Assembly (NCBI RefSeq): GCF_041021895.1
Contig: NZ_CP157429.1
Span: forward strand, 62,001-126,000
DNA: 64,000 bases
Source: Acinetobacter sp. XH1741
Lineage (GTDB): Bacteria > Pseudomonadota > Gammaproteobacteria > Pseudomonadales > Moraxellaceae
Reading direction: 5' to 3'
Positions within the stretch are counted from its first letter, which is position 1. Each line of letters opens with the position of its first letter. Of the stretch, positions 44,176 to 53,663 are shown piece by piece. The notes below the pieces were generated by a model that saw nothing but the letters and a program-made list of their open reading frames with translations, was not told the DNA's origin and searched no databases. Position numbers and translations under genes: made by a program.

Positions 44176-47100
44176 TTAAACAATTAACAAATCTTTCTCG
44201 ATGTCATTTTCCGCACTCATTTCAGATTCGTCATCTACCCACACTTTGTGTTCTACATCTTGAATTAAGCTACTCATTCCATGTGTAGGTTTTATGCCCA
44301 TTGCATCAAGTTTTTCCTTTAATGACATAATCATATTTTCACGTTCAATGAACCAACTCGATGCAAAGCATCTCCAGAATGTCCATCCTGCGCGTTCTAA
44401 AGCACGTTGACGAGTCATGTCATCATGCCATTGTTCTGGCCCATGATAGCTATCACCATCACATTCAACAGCCAAACGCTGATCACCATCTGACTCAACG
44501 ACTAAATCGATTCGATAGCTTCCAACCTTAACCTGTGGAGTAACTGTGTAACCCATTTCATGGAGTGTCGTAAATACAGATTTTTCAAACTCCGATTCAC
44601 ACAAATCTAATTTTGCTTCAAATGATGCTTTTTGATCTTCTTGCAAATCATAAAAATGATTGAGTAAATTCAGCCTTAGATCTTTTGGAGATATATGATC
44701 ACGACTCACGGAATGGACGAGATACATCCGTTCACGAGCACGGCTTGCAGCCACGTTAAATCTCTGTTCATGATCGGATCGACTCAAAGCATGACAATTC
44801 TGAGGATCTGCTACCATAGATAAGAAAATAATATCTCTTTCTGCACCCTGAAATGCTGAAGCATCCCCACAAGCAAATTGAACTTGGGTAAGAGTCCCTG
44901 CACCAAATTCATTCAAAGCTTCTGATTGAATGAACTCAGCCTGCGCCGGTCCCAACAATGAGATCACACCGATTGATCTATTTGCGTATCGTTCATCTTT
45001 AAGAAGAAGTTTCATTTCCTCAATAATTGCTTTCGCTTCTATTCGATTAATATGTTTGCTATTTTTAGATTCTCTATACCCCTGCGGTGTATAAATTGCG
45101 ACTAAAGCTGGACTTAACTGCTCAGATTTCTTCGATAATCGCATTGGCTTAATACGGTTACCATAAAAGTTTTTATTGCTGTAACTAATGATCGCAGGAT
45201 GACAGCGGAAATGCTCTAGAAGCATCACACTTGACTCATAGATAGAAGAAGCCATGTCGTATAAAGACATATCTGGTGTTAAATATGCAGCATGTGGCTG
45301 ACCATGTAGATAACGATTTCTTAATACATCAATTTGAGCACTTGCTAGACCGACATTACTCGGAGAAACTTGTTTATTATCCCCCACTACTAATAATTTT
45401 TTAGCACGCATTAAAACAGGTAATACGTCAATTGATGATTGTGATGCCTCATCCACAATCACTAAGTCAAAGAGGCCTAATTCAGCAGGCATAGATTCAG
45501 ATACCTGAAGATGTGACATGACCCAGCAAGGAATAGCTGCTGTTGCCTCTTTAAGGGCTACTTGAGCATCTTTTCTATAACGTGGAGCATTCTTACCTGT
45601 CCCTTTTCCATAGTGTTGTACAGCAATTTTATAACGCTGTAATGCAACTAAAATTTTGTCTGAGGCATTTTCCTTTAATGCCAGCCATGTCTTGTTTGCT
45701 GCCAATTGAGCGTAATTTTGAGATAGATTCTTCTCGTGAATACGACGGTGCTCATACAAATTTTCAATTTGACTTGTATTACTGATGGCTATTACAAAAA
45801 TCTCAAGACGTTTCCATTCCCAAGCCTCTAGCAATGTATTACGTAATACAGGATCTTCAATTTCTTCAGCGTACGGAACTTCCAGAATATGTTTACTAAG
45901 AATCAAAGCATTTGTTTTACTCAATCTAATACTGGCGGATTTAACTCTTTCAAAATCTTCTGTTAGATCTTTTAAATGTGATAATTTTTTTAATAGATCA
46001 GCATAATCTCCAAGTTCACTTTCATGTAATGAATCGGAATCAATCTGAGATACAATTTTTTTTAACTGATTTGATATTTTATTACCAAACTCTGATAAAT
46101 AAAGGATTTGATCAGCCAGTTGTTGTTGATAGACTTCTAAATTAAATATTTTTAACTTCTGCCCTAACAATTGAATCAAGTCATCAATATTTTTAGGTAA
46201 TCCGTAGAAATCAAAAGATTTAGCTCTCTTAAAAGCTTTTAAATAATTCGTATTAAATAGATCCAAATATTTATTTTTCAAATCTAGGCATTTTTGGGTT
46301 CTACTGATGAGCTGCGTGAACTCTTTTAATATTTCATCGATATTACGATTATTTAACTCAATTAAAGGAATGTCTAATTGTGCTGCAATACTATTCCATT
46401 TGCTCATAAAGATGTTAAGAGTCTGCTTTCTATCAAGATATTCTTTAAGTCTTTTCCATTCATCTGATGTATCAGGATATTTTCCAGAAACTTTAATTGA
46501 CTTAAAAAGGTCTTGTAATTCAGCAGTACCAAAATGATACCAATTAAATGGCTTACCTGTATCAACAGCACGTTGAACAGCTTGATATTCTTTTGAGTTT
46601 GGTTGTATCTCAAAATTCAGCTCTATGGGATCAATTAGTAGCGTTTTCCTGTATTCCAATAAAGGCTGAACTTCTTGAATAAGGTTACTATAGATATCAA
46701 GTTCCATAGCCTTATCTTCTGCATTTATCTTCTTGAAATAGCTCAATAACCATGGTTCTGCTTGATCAAGAACAAAGTTTAGATCTTCTAGATAAATCTT
46801 CAACCAATCTCTTAGCTCATTAATTTCTGATTCAGAAATAGTTTCCTTGAAATTATGTAGGTCATTTTGCTTTAAGAATTCCTCAATCTCATCTTTTTCT
46901 TTTAAGAACTCACTTAATTTCTTCAGGCTCGCCGAATCTAACAGCTTTTCAGGAGCTGGTAGAGGTCCATAATTTATGTATGGTAAGTTTGTACCTATTT
47001 TCTTCCTTGAGTCTCTCAATTGAATCAACTCAATCTGGGAAAAAGGAAACTGGTCTTTTTCCTCCAAAGTTAATTGGTCGGTAAACCATTCGCAGGATAC

Positions 47101-48915
47101 TCTACTTTCTAATACCGTTTTCACGATATCCATAGGTAATTTTTTATTACCATCTACTTCAATATTCTGATAATGCTTTTCTGCAAAGTTATATATTTCT
47201 CGATCAATCAAAGCCATTTCATGATGGTTATGATCTATTTGATGTTTTAGAACTTCGATCGTTTTTCGAACTTCTGCAACATTCATTTGGGTAATTTTTT
47301 GCACAATCAAATCGATTGAAGATTCAAGCTGATTTTTACTTTCTTTGCTTGAACCAATGCGACTGACTACCAAAGGCTTTAATTCATCAGGAATCTTTTC
47401 ATGTACTGTTTTAAGGACATGTGACTGCTGTGCAGTTACCAGTACTTTTTTACCATTCGCCAAATAGTGACAGATAATATTGGCAATACTATGTGTTTTA
47501 CCTGTACCTGGTGGACCTTGCACCACTACACCACTGCTGATTAGCAGATTCTGGACAATAGTAATTTGTTCTTTGTTATAAGGCAGCGGGAAATAAAGCT
47601 CTTCAACTTTTGATCCGAATCCCTCAGTACCAGAACGCCCTCTAAAACTATAAGTCTCTTTTTGATTAATATCGCTTTTTAATTCTGTCACTAACGATAA
47701 AGGTTGTTCAGGTATAGCCACTGAAGGGTCATTAAGTTTAGTTTTTAATAACTCAATGTCATCGCTTAAAATAGAATTTCTTTTAGGACGACTAAACAGT
47801 ACTGATGTTAATGTCACCGTTAGATTTTTGGATGGTATAGCCCTATTTTCTGCCTCAACAATTGCTCCTTTTGAAAAAATATTCGCGACGAAGGCATTAA
47901 CTATATCAGAGTAAGTTTCCCCTTCAAATAGGCGTAATGAGCGACCATTATTTAAGTTTTCTTTTAAGGTTACTTTTACTTGTCCTGAAGTAGGCAGATC
48001 ATCCTCTAATAAGATGGCATCCATTTCTATATTGGCACGTGTATCTTTGGCACCTACACGTATTAATCCATTTTTTTCTATCTCCATTTCTAACGGGATA
48101 GTAATAAGAGGATATGAGTAAGATTTTTGAGTCGTTGGAAGTACCCAGTCAACTAAGCCAAAGCCTGCAACAATTTCTTCACCATCGCCTGTTCCACCTA
48201 AATTAATCGCGGTATTCCATGAGAATAATTTATCGTAAACAACAATAGATTTTTTAATCTCATCGTTATTTTGTTTCCAATCTTTCCAAATATTTTGATA
48301 ACTTTCGAATTCTTTGAATAGCTTCTGAAGTAGGTCAATTTTAGTAATCAAATCACATGCCACGCTACTGTAGGGCAAACGGAATTGATGAACTCCTTTA
48401 AAAAATACAATCTTATTTAAACTAGAAAAATTAACAGTGGGTTCTTTTTCGGCATCAACATGAATATAGGAAGAGAGTATTTGAGATGGTTTCGGCATCG
48501 ATTGAAGCTGTAATCGTTCAATTTGAAACCACCAATCGTCATCATTCAGAATTTTTAAGCCACGAAGTTTTTCTAGATCATGAGAATAAAATCTATTACC
48601 ACTCATTTCATATTGAATTTTTTGAGTATCCTCAGCTTGATGAGATACATAATCCAACAATTGAATCAGTTTATTTTTAACAATATTATTTAATTCAAGT
48701 TCAGAGTTCATCATTGGTCTTTCTAAATTTTTAACTGACGGGATTATAGCTAAAGACCAGCAAAAGGCTTCATTTTGTGAAAATATATCTTGATTTTGAT
48801 ATAAAAAAGCATTCACTTCTTTCTTTTCAATACCAAGAGTTTTAGCAATTTCTCTAGCAGTAAGTTTGGGCTGTTTAACCAAAATAGCTGTTATTAAATC
48901 CTTCATGTGATTCAT
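44176..48915 (-). CDS. BREX-linked SF1 helicase with N-terminal HTH and C-terminal PD-(D/E)XK-like nuclease
   Basis: 1579 residues. A winged HTH (KLTAREIAKTLGIEKKEVNAFLY, 17-39) is followed by a long unrecognised region. The UPF1-like SF1 helicase core has GPPGTGKTHS (467-476), LVIVDEASQSS, LLVVGDNKQVSPS, FRCHPAI, FQGAERDIIFLS and FNVAASRARERMYLV, with a coiled-coil-rich insertion between motifs I and II. The C-terminal domain RIDLVVES...LAVECDGDSYHG (Asp1470, Glu1484, Asp1486) resembles Vsr/DUF559 endonucleases. It is the last gene of the BREX operon, 54 bp after brxL, and visibly more AT-rich than brxC, pglZ and brxL, suggesting separate acquisition. Helicase-nuclease fusions are known as stand-alone defence proteins (Hhe- and Mokosh-like); this one is not a core type 1 BREX gene. 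Confidence 0.85.
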   Translation of the reverse strand: MNHMKDLITAILVKQPKLTAREIAKTLGIEKKEVNAFLYQNQDIFSQNEAFCWSLAIIPSVKNLERPMMNSELELNNIVKNKLIQLLDYVSHQAEDTQKIQYEMSGNRFYSHDLEKLRGLKILNDDDWWFQIERLQLQSMPKPSQILSSYIHVDAEKEPTVNFSSLNKIVFFKGVHQFRLPYSSVACDLITKIDLLQKLFKEFESYQNIWKDWKQNNDEIKKSIVVYDKLFSWNTAINLGGTGDGEEIVAGFGLVDWVLPTTQKSYSYPLITIPLEMEIEKNGLIRVGAKDTRANIEMDAILLEDDLPTSGQVKVTLKENLNNGRSLRLFEGETYSDIVNAFVANIFSKGAIVEAENRAIPSKNLTVTLTSVLFSRPKRNSILSDDIELLKTKLNDPSVAIPEQPLSLVTELKSDINQKETYSFRGRSGTEGFGSKVEELYFPLPYNKEQITIVQNLLISSGVVVQGPPGTGKTHSIANIICHYLANGKKVLVTAQQSHVLKTVHEKIPDELKPLVVSRIGSSKESKNQLESSIDLIVQKITQMNVAEVRKTIEVLKHQIDHNHHEMALIDREIYNFAEKHYQNIEVDGNKKLPMDIVKTVLESRVSCEWFTDQLTLEEKDQFPFSQIELIQLRDSRKKIGTNLPYINYGPLPAPEKLLDSASLKKLSEFLKEKDEIEEFLKQNDLHNFKETISESEINELRDWLKIYLEDLNFVLDQAEPWLLSYFKKINAEDKAMELDIYSNLIQEVQPLLEYRKTLLIDPIELNFEIQPNSKEYQAVQRAVDTGKPFNWYHFGTAELQDLFKSIKVSGKYPDTSDEWKRLKEYLDRKQTLNIFMSKWNSIAAQLDIPLIELNNRNIDEILKEFTQLISRTQKCLDLKNKYLDLFNTNYLKAFKRAKSFDFYGLPKNIDDLIQLLGQKLKIFNLEVYQQQLADQILYLSEFGNKISNQLKKIVSQIDSDSLHESELGDYADLLKKLSHLKDLTEDFERVKSASIRLSKTNALILSKHILEVPYAEEIEDPVLRNTLLEAWEWKRLEIFVIAISNTSQIENLYEHRRIHEKNLSQNYAQLAANKTWLALKENASDKILVALQRYKIAVQHYGKGTGKNAPRYRKDAQVALKEATAAIPCWVMSHLQVSESMPAELGLFDLVIVDEASQSSIDVLPVLMRAKKLLVVGDNKQVSPSNVGLASAQIDVLRNRYLHGQPHAAYLTPDMSLYDMASSIYESSVMLLEHFRCHPAIISYSNKNFYGNRIKPMRLSKKSEQLSPALVAIYTPQGYRESKNSKHINRIEAKAIIEEMKLLLKDERYANRSIGVISLLGPAQAEFIQSEALNEFGAGTLTQVQFACGDASAFQGAERDIIFLSMVADPQNCHALSRSDHEQRFNVAASRARERMYLVHSVSRDHISPKDLRLNLLNHFYDLQEDQKASFEAKLDLCESEFEKSVFTTLHEMGYTVTPQVKVGSYRIDLVVESDGDQRLAVECDGDSYHGPEQWHDDMTRQRALERAGWTFWRCFASSWFIERENMIMSLKEKLDAMGIKPTHGMSSLIQDVEHKVWVDDESEMSAENDIEKDLLIV

Positions 48916-48969
48916 ATTTCCTAATCATTTCAAAAGCTTTTCTCTTTAACTGATTTATACAGAATCAAC

Positions 48970-51009
48970 TCAACCCACACCCAGAGCTTTAAATACCGCA
49001 TCCACCGGATCTGCATAAAAGCTGGTCTGGAACTTGGTAAACAGTTCTACAGGAATCGTTGGGATATCTGCCGCACTACTCATTGGCAAAGCAACCTTCT
49101 TGGCACCCGCATCAAAAGCAACTTGCAGACATTCGGCAATACTTTCCACCGGTGTCACAGAACCACCCAAGCTTATATCACCCAGTACCACCATCTGACT
49201 TTGTACCGATCGTCCTAACAGGCCAGAAGCGAAAGCTACTAAACTTGGCAGAGCAAGATGACTGAGTGGTCCGGTGTTCTGTAATTCAACCACATGTAAG
49301 TGGAAGTCATGTTCCATCACCTTACTGCCACCCGAGATTCGAGATGCATTGGCCTTGAAGTAGTCAAATGCGACCTTGACCTGCTCCTTGGCACTGCTTG
49401 AATTCCATAAGCCTGATGTCGCCAGCTTTCCTGAACCTTTGGTGACTTGAAGTTCTAAGCGGTATAACCCTGGCATGCCTTTATTACTGAGCCCGATGGT
49501 ATATAAGAAACCTGGCTTGGCTGGACCTTCGGGAATCAGTCCACCTCCACCCTGCTCTTTGACTGAAACAAAGTGCTCTTCAAGCGTGTCATTATCGATG
49601 TAGCTGAAATGCACATCATAGAATTCCATGCCACCAATTTTTTTCAGCTGTTCTTTGACCCGACGACGTACCTGCAGGGCATATTCCAGACACTGGCGTA
49701 CATCTTCTTTATTAAACTGACCGTGTGGGTAGAGCAACTTCATCAATCCGGAAACCGTCTTGCGAACGGCGATCACATCACGTTGATTCAGGTTGTTGCC
49801 GAGTTTGAAGTACTTCTCAATGGCATCTGCAAAGCTACGCTTACGCATTTCCCGGAAGAACTCAGCTAGATAATCAACGATCAATCCATAACGGTTGGTG
49901 AAGAACTCCGGGCGCATCTTCGGAATTTCCCAGCCGGGGATATAAGCATGAAAACGATCGAAGAATGCCGAATCGATCATGGCTTCAGGGAAAGGTGCCA
50001 ATAGATGGCTGGTTTTGACCAGGGATTCCACGCTTTGGTTGATATTACCCACAAAAACCATTGAAGCAGAGGCTTCCATCTGTTCGCGGCCACGGGCAAA
50101 AGACCCTGAGGCCATGTAATCTTTCATGATCTGTACGCCATCTTTGTCCTTAAAGGAAATACCGGCGACTTCATCAAAGGCTACCACATCCCATAAGCCA
50201 ACCAGACCAATACGGCGGCTACTCATGTTATAGAATAGGTTGGCGACAGTCGTTTGCCCACCGGAGACTAAAATACTATTCGGTGAACATTCTTTGTAAA
50301 TATGGCTTTTCCCGGTACCGCGTGGTCCCAGTTCACAAACGTTATAGTTATTTTCAACGAACGGAACCATACGTGCTAATAGCTGCCATTGCACGTCCTC
50401 TTTTAGCGAAGCCGGTTCCATGCCGATCGAACGGATTAAACTCTCGCGCCACTGATCAGTGCTTAATGCTGCTCTTCCACTGAAGAGTTCATCCATATTC
50501 ATATTCGGCATTTGAATCGGCTTGAGTAGGCTCACACCAAATGGAGAATTTGACTGTCCTTCATCAAAATAATAACTGAGTGTTGCAATCACCCAGATAC
50601 CACCAACGAGTAATTTTTCATACTCTTTGACGATGCCTGCCGAAATCTCAGCATCTTTAATACCTAGATTACTGAAAGAGGCTTCGTATTTGTCCTTACG
50701 CTCATTCAGCTTCACGGTAACTCGGTCAATGACCTTATAACTGCCACGTTCACGAACCAGGGATTTTACTTTCTCCGCTTCATCCGGGCGGACATAATTC
50801 TCTGCCAGAACGGTCTTTACGTTACGCAGCCCCTGTTCAATGATCTCAGGGTCATCCGAGGCACAGTAAATCCCCAATAGGTACTCGAGCACATAGACAG
50901 GGACATTGGCCCCTTCTTTGATCAGTTTAGTCAGATCCTTACGTACCACCCGCCCAGCAAAGTGTTCATTCAGCAGCTGATCCAGTTCTTTATCGTTAGC
51001 AGATTCCAT
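48970..51009 (-). CDS. brxL: BrxL, Lon-like AAA+ protein of BREX
   Basis: 679-residue BREX effector-type ATPase. AAA+ motifs are GPRGTGKSHIY (228-238) and VVAFDEVAGISFKDKDG. The C-terminal Lon-like domain is GPLSHLALPSLVAFASGLLG, VVLGDISLGGSVTPVESIAE, AGAKKVALPMSSAADI. The position equivalent to the catalytic Lys of Lon (in GLKEKL) reads IAECL by eye, so peptidase activity is doubtful; BrxL is known as a DNA-binding ring motor. It lies 29 bp after pglZ on the same transcript. Confidence 0.95.
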   Translation of the reverse strand: MESANDKELDQLLNEHFAGRVVRKDLTKLIKEGANVPVYVLEYLLGIYCASDDPEIIEQGLRNVKTVLAENYVRPDEAEKVKSLVRERGSYKVIDRVTVKLNERKDKYEASFSNLGIKDAEISAGIVKEYEKLLVGGIWVIATLSYYFDEGQSNSPFGVSLLKPIQMPNMNMDELFSGRAALSTDQWRESLIRSIGMEPASLKEDVQWQLLARMVPFVENNYNVCELGPRGTGKSHIYKECSPNSILVSGGQTTVANLFYNMSSRRIGLVGLWDVVAFDEVAGISFKDKDGVQIMKDYMASGSFARGREQMEASASMVFVGNINQSVESLVKTSHLLAPFPEAMIDSAFFDRFHAYIPGWEIPKMRPEFFTNRYGLIVDYLAEFFREMRKRSFADAIEKYFKLGNNLNQRDVIAVRKTVSGLMKLLYPHGQFNKEDVRQCLEYALQVRRRVKEQLKKIGGMEFYDVHFSYIDNDTLEEHFVSVKEQGGGGLIPEGPAKPGFLYTIGLSNKGMPGLYRLELQVTKGSGKLATSGLWNSSSAKEQVKVAFDYFKANASRISGGSKVMEHDFHLHVVELQNTGPLSHLALPSLVAFASGLLGRSVQSQMVVLGDISLGGSVTPVESIAECLQVAFDAGAKKVALPMSSAADIPTIPVELFTKFQTSFYADPVDAVFKALGVG

Positions 51010-51038
51010 GTAGGCTACGCTCTATCGTTAATTCGTTA

Positions 51039-53663
51039 TCAGAAGAAGTCATCGGTAAATGCCAGATCAATGCTGACCTTATAGCGCTGCATTTCGATAT
51101 TCAGGTCTTTGTCCTTCAGCACCAAGAAGTAATCTTTCTTACGGTCAAAATCAGTGCCAGACAAAGACAGTCTGACCTGTTTTACCCGTTCCGCAATAGA
51201 GTCGGTACTGCTATCAAAGGTCAGAGTTTCTTCACTGGAAACTTTGACATCCCCATCATAAATGGCAATCGACAGGGTTACTGGCATGACCAGTTCACTG
51301 ACAGCTTCAGTTTGCATCAAATCAAACTTCTGGATGTTATTGACCATCTTCAGCGTAGATTTGGTAGAAATGACCTCAACTTTACGCTTGGTTCGCTGTC
51401 CAGCCTTTTCACCACGTAGCTGTTTCACTGTCAGTACCGGCACCACAATTTCCTGAGGCATGATGCCGCCATGCACGAAACGTGAACCTCCTACAAAATG
51501 GAAACGGTTTGCCCCTTTTGGAATCCAGAAATCAGTCGCAGATAATGTACCTGCCGTAGCTTGGGTTGAACCTTTCCAGGCTTCTTTGCTCACTGGCAAA
51601 CCATGTCCGATCACATAACGCTTCTTGCTCTTCAATACATTGGCAGGTTTTTCAGTCAAGATAGAACGATCCGCAGATTCCAGTTTACTTTGCTGGAACA
51701 AGAACCCATGGTCAGCTGTGATCAACAGGGTAGAAATATTGAAATGCAGTAAGATTTTACGGCTTAGCTCGGTCAGCTCTTCAATGGCATGTTCCACGGC
51801 CATAAAAGTTTCTGATTCTGTCGAGACGCTGTCACCGCGTGCATCAATGACGTTATGATAAACATAAATCAGATCATGGTCTTTAAGTGCTTCACGGCCT
51901 TCATCACGCGACCAGCCTTTTACCGTTTCAGCGGTCACGGCTAGACCATTATAGGCTGCCAGAATTTTGGATCGTGCTGCAGTTCCTTTGCTGGACTGTC
52001 CATCTACTAAAACATCATCCCCTGCACTCTCTTTGTACTCCAAAGTCTGGTGTGGCAGTAATGAGGCCATGCCGAGTGTGGTATAACTTGGCACAACTCC
52101 CAGCTGTGAAGACAAAGTCGCTTCTGAATAACGCTTTTCATTGATACGATCACACACCTCTACTGCAGCTTCATAGCGGAAAGCATCACTGATGATCACT
52201 ACAATACGGCGTTTCGTTGCAGAACCCAGTAGGGGTCTGACATGGGTATCATAGAAGTTCTGCTGATTTGGGATATCTGCTATTTTCCAGACATTCAAGC
52301 GTTGTTCAGCTTCAATCCGCTCTCCCCAGTTGCGCGCCAGGTAATCGATAAACCAGTAGGAATAGCAATTTTCGATTTCTTCATCGAGTTTTTTCAGGAT
52401 ATCGACATGAGCTCGTTGTGAGGCTGTACTGTAGTGGCGATAGGTCATATCAAAGCGATACAACTCCTGCTCGTAGGCTTTATACAAGGCTTCACTGGAG
52501 TCGAAATAGAACCCGGAATCAAACTGCTGTCGCAGGCTGAACAGGTCAATGGCTGCCTGCAACGCTGTATAGACCGTGCGATATTTACGGCGTGTTGCAT
52601 CATCCTTATGTTTGGAAGCCCAATAGCCATCCAGACGGGTAGAAATAATCGTTCTGAAATGTTCCAGTTCAGCTTGGGTTGCTGCAGGGATATGACTGGC
52701 CAAATCAACAATAATCTTTTGTTCAATCACTTCAAAGGTCATGACATCGAGCAGCTGTTCCAGATCAAAAGCCCCGACCTTCTCCTGGATCCGCAGTGCA
52801 TTGGCCACGGTCTGGGAGAGTGTATCGAAGGTTGGGTAGTATTTGGAGCTGTCTCTCCAGCGTGACAAAAAGGCTCTAGCCGTCGCACGTGAACTGACAG
52901 ATGACATCACCAGTTCTTGAGCCCATAGCGGTATATCGCCCAGGCTTTCACAGAAACCTGTGCTCATCAACCGGATAAAGAACGTACCGAGCTTGAATGG
53001 TGCTTCCCCATTCAATTCTTCAACCGATGCTGGATAACCAATTTCCGTCTGTAATGCGGTAATTAAAGCTGGCACCAGTTGGAATTTTTCCAGTTCAGCA
53101 AAGGATTCCGGATTGACTTCCAGAGCCAGGTTCTGCTGTACCACTTCATCTGCCAGTGCCAGAACGATATGCATGAGTTCGACACTGTCAGCCTTGACCA
53201 CAGCTGCAATCATAGCCATGTCCAGATCCTGTGCATCTGCATCAGACTGGATATAGCGTTTTAAGGTGCTCAGACGGGCTTTGGCTTTGAGGAATTCTTC
53301 ACGTTTAGCCAGATGTTCTCTTAAACTTTGTTGCTGTAGCCCAAGCTCATTAAAGATAATCGAGAAACGATCGGCATAGAAACTGCGAGAATATAGCTTA
53401 ATGTCCAGTAGCCAGTCTTTTTCGGTTTCAGGCTCTGGACTTGGGAAATACAGCAAGTATTTACCCTGCTGATCCTCAAGTTCCAGTTTGAGCTTGATCG
53501 CCAAACTCGACTCTTCTGCCATATTTAGAATATGGACATCATTCAGCTTTAGGGCTTTGATTTCTTCAGTAAATGACTGTTCTGCATCGTACCAAAAGAC
53601 AATCCGATGCTGTTCAGTATAAAAGGCTTGTTCCAGACCTTGTTTTAGTTGATCTAAATTCAT
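51039..53663 (-). CDS. pglZ: PglZ, alkaline-phosphatase-superfamily protein of BREX
   Basis: Core BREX protein of 874 residues. The metal-site motif ISDAFRYE lies at 491-498 and TADHGFLF at 649-656, both typical of the PglZ domain. The N-terminal region is helical. The start codon overlaps the stop of the upstream 456-aa gene (ATGA). In BREX, PglZ works with PglX and BrxB/BrxC in methylation and phage exclusion. Confidence 0.96.
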   Translation of the reverse strand: MNLDQLKQGLEQAFYTEQHRIVFWYDAEQSFTEEIKALKLNDVHILNMAEESSLAIKLKLELEDQQGKYLLYFPSPEPETEKDWLLDIKLYSRSFYADRFSIIFNELGLQQQSLREHLAKREEFLKAKARLSTLKRYIQSDADAQDLDMAMIAAVVKADSVELMHIVLALADEVVQQNLALEVNPESFAELEKFQLVPALITALQTEIGYPASVEELNGEAPFKLGTFFIRLMSTGFCESLGDIPLWAQELVMSSVSSRATARAFLSRWRDSSKYYPTFDTLSQTVANALRIQEKVGAFDLEQLLDVMTFEVIEQKIIVDLASHIPAATQAELEHFRTIISTRLDGYWASKHKDDATRRKYRTVYTALQAAIDLFSLRQQFDSGFYFDSSEALYKAYEQELYRFDMTYRHYSTASQRAHVDILKKLDEEIENCYSYWFIDYLARNWGERIEAEQRLNVWKIADIPNQQNFYDTHVRPLLGSATKRRIVVIISDAFRYEAAVEVCDRINEKRYSEATLSSQLGVVPSYTTLGMASLLPHQTLEYKESAGDDVLVDGQSSKGTAARSKILAAYNGLAVTAETVKGWSRDEGREALKDHDLIYVYHNVIDARGDSVSTESETFMAVEHAIEELTELSRKILLHFNISTLLITADHGFLFQQSKLESADRSILTEKPANVLKSKKRYVIGHGLPVSKEAWKGSTQATAGTLSATDFWIPKGANRFHFVGGSRFVHGGIMPQEIVVPVLTVKQLRGEKAGQRTKRKVEVISTKSTLKMVNNIQKFDLMQTEAVSELVMPVTLSIAIYDGDVKVSSEETLTFDSSTDSIAERVKQVRLSLSGTDFDRKKDYFLVLKDKDLNIEMQRYKVSIDLAFTDDFF

